From Bacteroidales bacterium (GTDB taxonomy: Bacteria; Bacteroidota; Bacteroidia; Bacteroidales; Muribaculaceae): 64,000 bases of DNA. A program made the translations under genes and the position numbers. This document shows positions 9,159 through 17,238 of this stretch, piece after piece. The notes beneath the pieces are model-generated. The model searched no databases. It saw only the letters and a list, made by a program, of their open reading frames with translations, and had not been told where the DNA came from. Positions within the stretch are counted from its first letter, which is position 1. Each line of letters starts with the position of its first letter. The stretch lies in NCBI GenBank assembly GCA_019416285.1, contig DXXM01000001.1, forward strand, positions 124,001 through 188,000. Direction: 5' to 3'.

Positions 9159-10067
9159 ATGCAATTAGCAGCGGAAAAAGGTAGTCACCACATAAAACCT
9201 CTGTTTGGTGCGCTTGTCGGCATGATGCTCATCGTGCTGACATGCCCGTTTAACATTTTTTCTGAAACTCCGACCGCCCCGGCTCCCGCGGTTGCCGATT
9301 CGGTGGCCAGGAAGAGTCCGGTGCGCCCGAACAAGCCGGTCAGACCGACACGCCGCCACACTTCGCCAATCACCGCCCTTCCCGACAGTTTTCCTATCGG
9401 ACAGCCGCTCGAAGCGCCATCCATGGTGGTACTTGACAGCCTGTCGGTAAACGGCGACTCGATTTCGGTGGTTCCGGTCGATTCCGTGGATGTGGCCAAC
9501 GCTCCGCTGGTGAATCCCAACGATTCGATAGCGCGCAGGCTGACCGACACGGAGAAGAAATTCACCTTCAACCCCGACCCGACGAGGGCCGTGTGGATGT
9601 CGGCACTTTTTCCCGGCCTCGGACAGCTCTATAACCGCCGCTACTGGAAGCTCCCGATTGTGGTGGGCGCTTTCATGGGTCTCGGCTATGCCACGAACTG
9701 GAACAACACCATGTTGCGTGATTACACGCGTGCGTATTCCGATATAATGGACAGCGACCCGACCACGAAGAGCTATATGGACTTCTTTGCCCCCACGGTC
9801 AAGGAGGAGGACCTGGACAAATCGTGGCTGACCGACCTGCTGCGCCGCCGCAAGAACTACTACCGCCGCAACCGCGACCTCTGCATCATCTGCATGGTGG
9901 GCGTCTATGCCATTGCCATGATTGACGCCTATGTGGATGCGCAGCTGGCCCATTTCGATATATCCCCGGAGCTGAGTGTCGACATAGCCCCGACGCTCAT
10001 ACCGAGTGAGTCAAAGCGCGGACTGTCGCTCCCCGGCGTCGGCCTTTACTGGGCTGTCAATTTCTGA
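9159..10067 (+). CDS. DUF5683 membrane protein
   Basis: The conserved DUF5683 block covers about residues 141-285 and starts PTRAVWMSALFPGLGQLYNRRYWK, followed by a membrane-associated segment LPIVVGAFMGLGYATN, a charged hydrophilic stretch and a second hydrophobic segment LCIICMVGVYAIAMIDAYVDAQL. The N-terminus has a hydrophobic helix (about 15-33, signal or anchor) and a Pro/Ser-rich linker (35-125). Function is unknown. Position between parB and a lytic transglycosylase is a recurrent Bacteroidetes arrangement as I know it, suggesting a cell-cycle or envelope link. Gaps to its neighbours are 74 and 41 bases, consistent with one operon. Confidence 0.85.
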   Translation: MQLAAEKGSHHIKPLFGALVGMMLIVLTCPFNIFSETPTAPAPAVADSVARKSPVRPNKPVRPTRRHTSPITALPDSFPIGQPLEAPSMVVLDSLSVNGDSISVVPVDSVDVANAPLVNPNDSIARRLTDTEKKFTFNPDPTRAVWMSALFPGLGQLYNRRYWKLPIVVGAFMGLGYATNWNNTMLRDYTRAYSDIMDSDPTTKSYMDFFAPTVKEEDLDKSWLTDLLRRRKNYYRRNRDLCIICMVGVYAIAMIDAYVDAQLAHFDISPELSVDIAPTLIPSESKRGLSLPGVGLYWAVNF

Positions 10068-10108
10068 ACCATCATCGCTAAACTCTCCACAATAGATAAT
10101 ACCGACAA

Positions 10109-11860
10109 ATGAAAAAATCAATCCTTGCCACGTTGTTTGCAATCGGCCTCTCGACATTCTGCACCATGAGCGCGCGGTCGATTCTCGACATCAAGCAGTC
10201 TATTACCGACGATAATATAATAGCTCCAGAGAGCTTCGAGACACAGACCCGTCTGCTCGAAGAGAATTTCTACCTTAAGAATTATGTGGTTCCGGGCATG
10301 GACCTCGGAGAAGTGCAGACCGCTACTCCCCAGGATTATGAGCAGCGACTGAAAGTGTTGCCCACAGAGATAGAGATGCCATACAATTCGATTGTCGGGA
10401 GTTTCATCAACATGTATCTCACCAAGAAGCGCGGTCTGGTGGCCGATATGCTTGCGCTCCACAGCTACTACGGGCCGATTTTTGTCGAGGAACTCATCAA
10501 GGAGGGTATGCCGACTGAGTTGCAGTATCTTCCGGTGATAGAATCGGCGATAAACCCCAACGCCATTTCGCGTGCCGGCGCCGCCGGTCTGTGGCAGTTT
10601 ATGCCCGCTACCGCCAAGGGGCTGGGCATGGAGGTGAACTCGCTCGTCGACGAGCGCCGCGACGCACGCCTCTCGTCGCGCAACGCAGCCCGCTATCTCA
10701 AGCAGCTCTATGAAATCTATAAGGACTGGTCGCTCGCCATCGCCGCCTACAACTGTGGTCCCGGCAATGTCAACAAGGCTCTGCGCCGCGCCGGAGAGGG
10801 CAAGAAGGATTTCTGGGAAATCTACAATTTCCTTCCGGCCGAGACCCGCGGCTATGTGCCGGTGTTCATCGCGGCCAACTATGTGATGAACTACTATGGC
10901 AAACACGGTATCTCGCCCACCATTATCAAGCGCCATCTGACCACCGATACCGTGGTGGTCAACAAGTATATCCACTTCAATCAGATTGCCGCGGTGCTCA
11001 ATATTCCTGTTGATGAAATCCGCATGCTCAATCCGCAGTATCTCAAGGATATAATCCCCGGCGATTACAGACCTTACACCCTCACGCTCCCAACGCAGCA
11101 GTGTCTGAGCTACGTGATGAGCGAGAAACGCATCGTGGATTACGACGCCGAGCTCTACGCGCGCCGCAGCCATGTCGAGCCGGGTACAAGCGATGTGCCG
11201 GTAGCCCCGACGGGTGACAACGGTCTCGCAAATCTCGCCCAGGCGAGCAAGCAGACCCTCAATGCGGAGGTGAATCAGGAGATAGCCCAGACGCAGGTGA
11301 CGGAACACATGGTGGTAAAGACCCACACCGTCAGCCGTGGAGAGAGTCTGCGCGACATCGCGCGTCAGTATGGCGTCTCGGCCACCGATATTAAGCGCTG
11401 GAACAAACTGCGTCGCGGAAAGGTCAAGGAGGGCGACGAGCTGAAGATTGAGGTGTTTGAGCGCGTGAGCCCGGATGACGTCAAGGTCGTGGCTGCTCCC
11501 GAAGTCGCTCAGGTCACTCCGCAGGAGCTACGCGAGAATCTCGGAGGCGCCGCACAGACCCAGCAGGGCGCAGAGACCAAGGCTGACACCGCGGCTGCTA
11601 CCACTAAGGCCGCTAACACTGCTACCAAGGCTAAGGCTGCGGCTCCCAAGGCTCAGCCCAAGGCCGCCGCGCCCAAGACCACCACTTATAAGGTCAAATC
11701 AGGTGATAATCTCGGCGCTATCGCGGCCAAATTCGGCACTACCGTCTCGGCTATCCAGGCTGCAAACGGCATGGGTAAAAAGACCAATATCCGCGCCGGT
11801 CAGACTCTGAAAATCCCTGCTAAGCAGGCTAAGAAAACTTCACGCCGCCGCAGAAGATAA
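10109..11860 (+). CDS. mltD: Membrane-bound lytic murein transglycosylase with two LysM domains (MltD-like)
   Basis: A 583-residue exported enzyme that cleaves the MurNAc-GlcNAc bond of peptidoglycan. After a signal peptide (1-22) comes an SLT/GH23-type domain (about 115-290) with the catalytic glutamate in YLPVIESAINP (Glu145), the GLWQFMP motif and the downstream AIAAYNCGPGNV motif. LysM repeats lie at about 405-452 (HTVSRGESLRDIARQY) and 528-575 (YKVKSGDNLGAIAAKF), separated by an Ala/Lys/Thr-rich linker. It is last in the parA-parB-DUF5683 series and is followed by a strong terminator. Confidence 0.92.
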   Translation: MKKSILATLFAIGLSTFCTMSARSILDIKQSITDDNIIAPESFETQTRLLEENFYLKNYVVPGMDLGEVQTATPQDYEQRLKVLPTEIEMPYNSIVGSFINMYLTKKRGLVADMLALHSYYGPIFVEELIKEGMPTELQYLPVIESAINPNAISRAGAAGLWQFMPATAKGLGMEVNSLVDERRDARLSSRNAARYLKQLYEIYKDWSLAIAAYNCGPGNVNKALRRAGEGKKDFWEIYNFLPAETRGYVPVFIAANYVMNYYGKHGISPTIIKRHLTTDTVVVNKYIHFNQIAAVLNIPVDEIRMLNPQYLKDIIPGDYRPYTLTLPTQQCLSYVMSEKRIVDYDAELYARRSHVEPGTSDVPVAPTGDNGLANLAQASKQTLNAEVNQEIAQTQVTEHMVVKTHTVSRGESLRDIARQYGVSATDIKRWNKLRRGKVKEGDELKIEVFERVSPDDVKVVAAPEVAQVTPQELRENLGGAAQTQQGAETKADTAAATTKAANTATKAKAAAPKAQPKAAAPKTTTYKVKSGDNLGAIAAKFGTTVSAIQAANGMGKKTNIRAGQTLKIPAKQAKKTSRRRRR

Positions 11861-11880
11861 GCGGTGTCGGATTACATAGA

Positions 11881-11929
11881 AAAAACTACGTCGGGCTGTC
11901 CGTGATGCGGATGGCCCGACGTGGTTTTT
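11881..11929. terminator. Bidirectional rho-independent terminator
   Basis: Arms 11881-11896 and 11914-11929 form a 16-bp stem (AAAAACTACGTCGGGC against its complement, with one G-U pair) around a 17-base loop. The A run at the left base and the T run at the right base let it stop transcription from either side: mltD (plus) and the ATPase-TOPRIM gene (minus), which converge here. Confidence 0.9.
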
Positions 11930-11988
11930 GTATCAATAGAGTGGGTGGTGAAGAGGTGCAAAGTTAATGTGTGGGGAGGCGGCTGGTG

Positions 11989-13584
11989 TCATTGCAGGCC
12001 GAATGTGGCGCGGATGGCCGAGCGGATTGTGGTGGCGGGGCCGCGGTCATCTTTCAGAATTGTCAGAATGGCGCGGATGTATGAGTCCTTGTCGTCGCGC
12101 TTGAGGCCGCAGGCGCGGGCCACATGGCTCTCGGAGAGCATGGTCTTGCGGTTGTAGACGCGGAGCACGGAGGCATAGTCACCCTCGCTGATATAGCGGC
12201 GGAAATCGCGGCAATACTGCTCATAGATTCCGCGCGGGTTGATGGCCTGACAGAGATCGTTGATATGCTCTTCGAGTTTGTTGATGTTTGCGAAGCGGCC
12301 GTCGATACGGTGTTCCACGGTCTTTTTTACGATGTGTCGGGTGTGCATGAGGGCCTGCTGGCGCAGGTCGGTCTCGAAGAGGCGGAGAATCGAGCCTTTC
12401 ACTTTGCGGAACACCTCGTTCTCGTCGCGGCGGTAGTGGCGCGCCACGGCGCGGATCACCTCCTCTATCATGAAGATATTCTCTATCTCGGCCACTTCCG
12501 GGACGAAAATCTTCTTGCCACGCAGGTAATTGACCTCTCCCTGGTCGCGGCGGTCACGGTCAACAATGCCGCAGGCGTCGAGATTGTGGAAGGCACGCAG
12601 GCTGTTGAAGGTGCGTGTCGACTCAATCACCCTGTCGCAGCCGCCGAGCGACTTGACGGTGTATTCTCGGAAAATGAGCGGATAGAGCTTGGCGTCTATA
12701 GAATTCACTCCGTCACCCTCGATGAAGAGCACCGGCTTGCGGGCGCCGAGGATGGCGAGGTAGACCTCGTCGTTAAGACCGTCGGCCGAGGTCATGAAAT
12801 CATAGTCCCACTCGCCGCGGGTCAGGTCGCAGCTCTTTACCCAGATGGTCACTCCGTCGCTTCTCGTGGAGGCAAAAGAGAGGTCGTGGGTTATGTAGAT
12901 GAAGGTGCAGTCGGGGCGCAACTGCTCGATGCTGTCCCACAGGGAGCGTATCGACGAGGGGTGGAGGAGCATGTCGGGCGACTCGACGAAAATCACACCG
13001 TTTTCGGGCGCGAACATCGAGGCACCGATATAATAGAGCACGGCTTTCTCGCCGGCGGAGAGTTTGGCGGATGAATAGGTGTCGTCGGAGCGCTCGTGGC
13101 CGAAAATCATCCGTCCGCTTTCAATCAGCACCCTGTTGTCGGGGAATATCTTCTGCCAGAGGCGGATGAGGCGGTCGAGTCGGGTGGGGGGAAGTTTGTC
13201 GCGGTAGGCGCGCTGCGGTTTCCCGTTGCCGTCGGCGGTATTGTATTTGAAATCTATGAGGTTAACAATCTCCTCGTTAAGCATCAGGGCGAGCATACGC
13301 TCGAGCTCACCGCGGATGTCGGTGCGGATTATGGAGGCCGTGCCGTCAGTGGCCTCGTGATAGAGCGAGTCGACGGAGCCCGGGTCGCTGTTTTCCTCCT
13401 CCTTGCCGTAGATGGCTTTTATGGCCGACATTCTGAATGCTTTCGGGCCCAGTTCGGCCATGAGGCGGTTGGCGAAACGGGTTTTGCCTGAGCCGTTTGC
13501 GCCGATGATTATTATCTGTCTGTTGTCGGCAGTGTCGACGGTGAGAGCCTGTCCGTCTTTGCGCGGAGGAAGAGTCAGAATCAT
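11989..13584 (-). CDS. Single-chain ABC-type ATPase fused to a TOPRIM (DUF4435-like) domain
   Basis: The N-terminal part is an ABC/SMC-like ATPase: Walker A GANGSGKT (28-35), signature LSAGEK (175-180), Walker B-like IFVESPD (198-204) and the H-loop-like YITHD (230-234). The usual DE pair of Walker B is replaced by ES. The C-terminal part (about 283-530) looks like a TOPRIM domain with VLFIEGDG (Glu289) and GIVDRDRRD (Asp342, Asp344), as in DUF4435. This ATPase plus TOPRIM plan is shared by OLD nucleases and by PARIS anti-phage systems (AriA plus AriB, sometimes merged). A DNA- or RNA-cleaving defence role is possible but not shown. It starts 6 bases after the stop of an AraC regulator gene, implying one transcript. 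Confidence 0.75.
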   Translation of the reverse strand: MILTLPPRKDGQALTVDTADNRQIIIIGANGSGKTRFANRLMAELGPKAFRMSAIKAIYGKEEENSDPGSVDSLYHEATDGTASIIRTDIRGELERMLALMLNEEIVNLIDFKYNTADGNGKPQRAYRDKLPPTRLDRLIRLWQKIFPDNRVLIESGRMIFGHERSDDTYSSAKLSAGEKAVLYYIGASMFAPENGVIFVESPDMLLHPSSIRSLWDSIEQLRPDCTFIYITHDLSFASTRSDGVTIWVKSCDLTRGEWDYDFMTSADGLNDEVYLAILGARKPVLFIEGDGVNSIDAKLYPLIFREYTVKSLGGCDRVIESTRTFNSLRAFHNLDACGIVDRDRRDQGEVNYLRGKKIFVPEVAEIENIFMIEEVIRAVARHYRRDENEVFRKVKGSILRLFETDLRQQALMHTRHIVKKTVEHRIDGRFANINKLEEHINDLCQAINPRGIYEQYCRDFRRYISEGDYASVLRVYNRKTMLSESHVARACGLKRDDKDSYIRAILTILKDDRGPATTIRSAIRATFGLQ

Positions 13585-13590
13585 GGTTAA

Positions 13591-14502
13591 TCAGTTTGAG
13601 CGTTGGTATTCCGAGGGCGACATCCCGACCAGATGCTTGAAATATTTTCCGAATGATGACTGATTGGGGAAATTCAGCTCGTAGCTCACCTGCTGAATGT
13701 TTTTACCGGAGAAACGGAGCATGTTTTTCGCCTCAAGTATCACATATTCGTCGATAATCTCGGCAGCGGAGCGCCCGAGGGCTTCTTTGATTATGAGTGA
13801 GAGATATTTGGGGGAGATGAATAGTTTTTCGGCATAGAAAGCCACGGAACGCTCCTTGCGGTGATGGTCGTGGACGAGCTGTACGAACTCACTGACGTAG
13901 GCCGAGCGCCGCGAGTGGGGCTGGCCTGACTCGGAGGAGGGGAGTTTGTGGCTTATAATCTGAAGGAGCTGATAGGTGAGCGCCGCAATGACGCTGCGAG
14001 CTATGGCTTTGGAGTAGGTGCTGTCGGGGTTGACGCTGTTGTGGTGAAGTATCTCATAGTAGCCTTTGAGTAGCTTCGCCTCGCTTTCGGTAATCTTCAT
14101 CACAGGATTGTCACTCAAACCTTTGTGAGAGGGAGGGTAAGCGCCGAGGATGTTTAGGTCGAAGTTGACGTCGCGCATGAATTCCCTTGAGGTGAAGAGC
14201 ACATAGCAGTCCAGGTCAGTCCAGTCGATATGCTTCAGTTCAAAGAACGAGCCGGGGCGCGTGACGGCGATGGAGTTCGGGGTGAGAGAGGCGGATGTGA
14301 GATTGACCTCGATGTCCATGCCCCCCTTGAAGCAGAGGAGCCACGACATTCCGTCGAATCTCACCGGACCACCCGAAAACTTTTCGGCGGTGCGGTCGGA
14401 TTCGGTGATGCGCATGAACATATAATCATTGTCGAGAGTTGAGAACTCGGTGGTGACTGGTTCAAGCGCTATGAGTTGCGATAGGTCTACAGTATTGCCC
14501 AT
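13591..14502 (-). CDS. AraC-family transcriptional regulator
   Basis: A 303-residue regulator. The C-terminal 100 residues are two helix-turn-helix motifs of the AraC type (FYAEKLFISPKYLSLIIKE, then IQQVSYELNFPNQSSFGKYFK, ending GMSPSEYQ). The N-terminal 170 residues are a beta-rich, cupin-like sensor with no recognised ligand. A promoter-like pair lies upstream on the minus strand at 14555-14586. The only gene closely following is the ATPase-TOPRIM gene, so the regulator probably controls its own two-gene unit. The ligand is unknown. Confidence 0.9.
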   Translation of the reverse strand: MGNTVDLSQLIALEPVTTEFSTLDNDYMFMRITESDRTAEKFSGGPVRFDGMSWLLCFKGGMDIEVNLTSASLTPNSIAVTRPGSFFELKHIDWTDLDCYVLFTSREFMRDVNFDLNILGAYPPSHKGLSDNPVMKITESEAKLLKGYYEILHHNSVNPDSTYSKAIARSVIAALTYQLLQIISHKLPSSESGQPHSRRSAYVSEFVQLVHDHHRKERSVAFYAEKLFISPKYLSLIIKEALGRSAAEIIDEYVILEAKNMLRFSGKNIQQVSYELNFPNQSSFGKYFKHLVGMSPSEYQRSN

Positions 14503-14554
14503 TACTGATTGAGTATAGGTTTATTCCGGTAGTTTTAACGATTCGATACAGATG

Positions 14555-14586
14555 CAAAATTAGCACATTTAGGCTGATTCTGCCAA
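14555..14586 (-). promoter_or_regulatory. Bacteroidetes-type promoter for the AraC/ATPase-TOPRIM unit
   Basis: Read on the minus strand, TTGG (14586-14583) is separated by 20 bases from TAATTTTG (14562-14555), a full match to the -7 element TAnnTTTG and a 3-of-4 match to the -33 TTTG. The AraC start codon is about 50 bases further on. Confidence 0.65.
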
Positions 14587-14650
14587 TTATATAACGGATT
14601 TTTGTCGGTTTTGGCTATGTTTGTTCCTTAAATGGCAAATATACCCGTGA

Positions 14651-14682
14651 TTTGGATAATTACGCGATTGTTAGTATTTTTG
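14651..14682 (+). promoter_or_regulatory. Bacteroidetes-type promoter for the 125-residue protein and GT4 genes
   Basis: TTTG at 14651-14654, a 20-base spacer and TATTTTTG at 14675-14682 match the -33/-7 consensus exactly. The ATG at 14711 follows 28 bases later, giving a leader of about 20 bases. Confidence 0.85.
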
Positions 14683-14710
14683 CAGTCTCATTCTTCAACC
14701 ATACGAATTC

Positions 14711-15088
14711 ATGGAACAAGAACTTAAGAAACGTTTATCACAGGACCCGGACGGACTCCTCACTTATGAATATATCGCCAACCATATAGGCGATTGTGAT
14801 GATATCATGGAAGAACTGGTCGACAATATGATTCTCGTCGACCCCACAGGCCAGTTTATGGTATCGGCCGCCCGCTATCTCTATGCAATCAATCCGGAAG
14901 CATACGCCGACTCAATCTCGCGCCTCATAGCCACCGCTATCGAGAAGGACCGCGAGCGCCGCTATCTTCCCGACCTCGTGACTGCTATCTGGGGCGAGGA
15001 TTATCAGGACCACGCCGAGGAGCTCATGGCTTCCGACGACAATTTCCGCCGCATCTACAAGCGCATCACCCCCGCCGCCGGAATATAG
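14711..15088 (+). CDS. Conserved hypothetical protein, 125 residues
   Basis: No family name is recognised. It is a small, acidic, helical protein without a signal peptide or membrane segment (MEQELKKRLSQDPDGLL at the start, then repeated acidic helices with DNMILVDPTGQFMVSAARYL). A consensus promoter lies 28 bases upstream and the gene ends 11 bases before a GT4 glycosyltransferase, so the two are probably co-transcribed. Codon use matches the housekeeping neighbours, supporting a real gene. Function unknown. Confidence 0.8.
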   Translation: MEQELKKRLSQDPDGLLTYEYIANHIGDCDDIMEELVDNMILVDPTGQFMVSAARYLYAINPEAYADSISRLIATAIEKDRERRYLPDLVTAIWGEDYQDHAEELMASDDNFRRIYKRITPAAGI

Positions 15089-15099
15089 CGGACCGAGCA

Positions 15100-16176
15100 A
15101 TGAAGATAGTGCAGGTTTTCCCCGGAAAAATCTGGGGAGGAGCAGAGCAATATGTGTTCGATCTCGGTAAAGAACTTGCAGCCCGTGGAAACAGTGTAAG
15201 GTACATCTCTCGGGACTCTGCCGTGGTCACTTCCCGTCTCAGTGAATCCGGTGTCGGCTTTGTGTCTCTTCCTTTTTCATGGTCACTTGACCTGCGGACA
15301 ATATCGGGGCTTGCAGAGGTTATAAGAGATGCGGACGTGGTACACGTACATAGTGTGACGGCTGTACCGATAGCGATAATCGCAAAAAAGAAATCCGGCA
15401 GTAAAGCGAAAATAGTCCTTACGCATCATGAGGCTCACCGCACTCCGGTGAATCCACTGTTCAGACGTTTTTTCAGACAACTGCACAAGGTTATTTTTGT
15501 TTCAGACATGGCCCGGCGCTCCTGGTGCGGGGCCAACAGATGGTTTCCGGAGGAAAAATGTGAGGTTGTCCACAATAGTATTCCTCCCGTCAGTGGCATA
15601 GCCGGTGGTGAATACTTGCGTGAAAAGTATAATATCCCTCAAACCGTGCCGCTTATCATCTTTTCGGGGCGCGTGAGGAAATCAAAGGGCTGTGGAGTCC
15701 TGATAGAAGCCCTCGGGCGCATTGCCGACCATGCTTTCGCCATGGTCTTTTTAGGAGCATGTCACCCCGCAGGCTATGCCGAAAAGCTGATGAAGGCGGC
15801 AAAAGCCGGAGGGATAGCAGACAGAATCCATTTTTTCGGTTTTACCCCCAATGCAAGAACTCTGATGAAGCAGGCCGACATTGGTGTTGCTCCGTCATTA
15901 GTCCGCGAGTCTTTCTGCCTTACCAATATCGAGTTTCAGCAGCAGGGAGTGGCGATTGTCACCAGCAATAACGGAGGTCAGCCGGAATATGTGACGGATG
16001 GCGTCACCGGACTGCTGGTAAATCCCGGAGATTCCGTTCAACTTGCCGAGGCGATAGCGCGTTTATTAGATGATGAGGCTTTCAGAAAACGTGTAGCCTC
16101 CGCAGGTAACGAATATTTCAACTCCCATCTGTCCTACGGACGTTTTGTTGACAAAATAATGGAGGTTTACTCATGA
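15100..16176 (+). CDS. Glycosyltransferase family 4 protein
   Basis: A 358-residue GT-B enzyme. The N-terminal Rossmann half begins MKIVQVFPGKIWGGAEQYV, with the glycine loop that contacts the acceptor. The C-terminal half has the donor-binding region IIFSGRVRKSKG (about 186-197) and the EX7E motif (Glu270 and Glu278 in RESFCLTNIEF), followed by NNGGQPEYV and DGVTGLLVNPGD. It transfers a sugar from a nucleotide donor with retention; the acceptor is unknown, and lipopolysaccharide or surface glycan is likely. Its stop overlaps the start of the cyclophilin gene by four bases (ATGA). Its codon use is a little less C-ending than that of its neighbours. Confidence 0.88.
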   Translation: MKIVQVFPGKIWGGAEQYVFDLGKELAARGNSVRYISRDSAVVTSRLSESGVGFVSLPFSWSLDLRTISGLAEVIRDADVVHVHSVTAVPIAIIAKKKSGSKAKIVLTHHEAHRTPVNPLFRRFFRQLHKVIFVSDMARRSWCGANRWFPEEKCEVVHNSIPPVSGIAGGEYLREKYNIPQTVPLIIFSGRVRKSKGCGVLIEALGRIADHAFAMVFLGACHPAGYAEKLMKAAKAGGIADRIHFFGFTPNARTLMKQADIGVAPSLVRESFCLTNIEFQQQGVAIVTSNNGGQPEYVTDGVTGLLVNPGDSVQLAEAIARLLDDEAFRKRVASAGNEYFNSHLSYGRFVDKIMEVYS

Positions 16177-17021
16177 AAAAATTTTTATTCATAACATTGG
16201 TTGCACTGTCGGCTATATTCTGTCTGCGTGCCCAGCAAGTCCATAACAACATGTCAGAGAATCAAGTGAATCCCGGCGATGTCAGGGTGCTCCTCCACAC
16301 AACCGAGGGCGACATCACCATCCTGCTCTACGGCGATACTCCCCGCCACACGGAAAATTTCGTGAAACTCGTCAAGTCCGGCCACTACGACGGTCTGCTT
16401 TTCCACCGCGTCATCAACGACTTCATGATTCAGGGAGGCGATCCCTCGTCGAAGGAAGCTCCCAAGGGCAAGATGCTCGGCGACGGCGACATGCCCTACG
16501 AAATCGAGGCCGAAATCGACTTCCCAAAACATTTCCATCACCGCGGAGCCATAGCAGCGGCGCGCCAGGGCGACGCCGTGAATCCCGAAAAGAAATCGTC
16601 GGGCTCGCAGTTCTATATCGTCACCGGACGTAAATTCGTGGCCGGTCAGCTTGACGCCATGGACCACAAGGCTGTGATGAAGAAAAAACAGGAGGTGTTT
16701 GACCGTCTTTCAGCCGAGTACCGCGACAGTATAATGTCCATGCGCCGCAACCGAGACCACGCCGGACTGGACGCACTGCGCGACAAACTTGCCGAGGAGA
16801 CCGAGCGTCTCACCGCCAATGATTCCACATTCTTCACTCCCGAGCAGCGCGAGGTATATATGCGCGAGGGTGGCACTCCGCATCTCGACGGCGGCTATAC
16901 AGTGTTCGGCCGTGTGCTGTCGGGAATGGATGTGGTCGATAAGATACAGAAAGTGGAGACCGACGGCAACGACCGTCCCCTTCAGGATGTGCGCATCATA
17001 TCCGCCACAGTGCTTCCTTGA
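16173..17021 (+). CDS. Exported cyclophilin-type peptidyl-prolyl isomerase with a helical insertion
   Basis: A signal peptide (1-20) precedes a cyclophilin fold. Hallmarks are FHRVINDFMIQGGDP (77-91, with the catalytic Arg79) and SSGSQFYIVTG (142-152). Between the core strands (GQLDAM, about 158-163) and the last part (GGYTVFGRVLSGMDVVD, 240-256) there is a charged helical insertion of roughly 70 residues not found in minimal cyclophilins. It should assist folding of exported proteins by proline isomerisation in the periplasm. Four-base overlap with the GT4 gene implies translational coupling. Confidence 0.9.
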   Translation: MKKFLFITLVALSAIFCLRAQQVHNNMSENQVNPGDVRVLLHTTEGDITILLYGDTPRHTENFVKLVKSGHYDGLLFHRVINDFMIQGGDPSSKEAPKGKMLGDGDMPYEIEAEIDFPKHFHHRGAIAAARQGDAVNPEKKSSGSQFYIVTGRKFVAGQLDAMDHKAVMKKKQEVFDRLSAEYRDSIMSMRRNRDHAGLDALRDKLAEETERLTANDSTFFTPEQREVYMREGGTPHLDGGYTVFGRVLSGMDVVDKIQKVETDGNDRPLQDVRIISATVLP

Positions 17022-17065
17022 CATTTTTTTACTTTAGCAAAGGCCGCAGATTCACAATTTAGCTC

Positions 17066-17073
17066 TACCTTTG
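17066..17073 (+). promoter_or_regulatory. Candidate -7 element upstream of pfkA
   Basis: TACCTTTG fits TAnnTTTG exactly; no clear TTTG occurs at the usual -33 distance. The predicted transcription start, about 17079, falls within the first bases of the long stem at 17076-17173. Confidence 0.5.
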
Positions 17074-17075
17074 CA

Positions 17076-17173
17076 GAGACAAGCTGCAGTCCGGACATTA
17101 CAGAAGATTATTCTGCCCGATATTTTTCCAATAGGTCGAAACCGTCAGTCATCGTTGAACTGTAGCTTGTCTC
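17076..17173 (+). ncRNA. Structured leader RNA or small RNA before pfkA
   Basis: GAGACAAGCTGCAGT (17076-17090) pairs over 15 positions, with one G-U pair, with ACTGTAGCTTGTCTC (17159-17173), closing a domain of about 100 nucleotides. Inside is at least one more small hairpin (CAGAA/TTCTG, 17101-17115). The candidate promoter ends just before the left arm, so the RNA would begin at the base of the stem. It could be a pfkA leader or an independent small RNA; no U tract follows the right arm directly. Confidence 0.4.
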
Positions 17174-17238
17174 AAAGGTTTTATATATTGTACTCAAGGA
17201 GTATTCACACTTCACTCACAAATTAAACTATTAACGTT

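Noticed and set aside
10118..11326. A 402-codon minus-strand open frame within mltD
   Set aside because: Antisense to a confident lytic transglycosylase; its composition is typical of a shadow frame.
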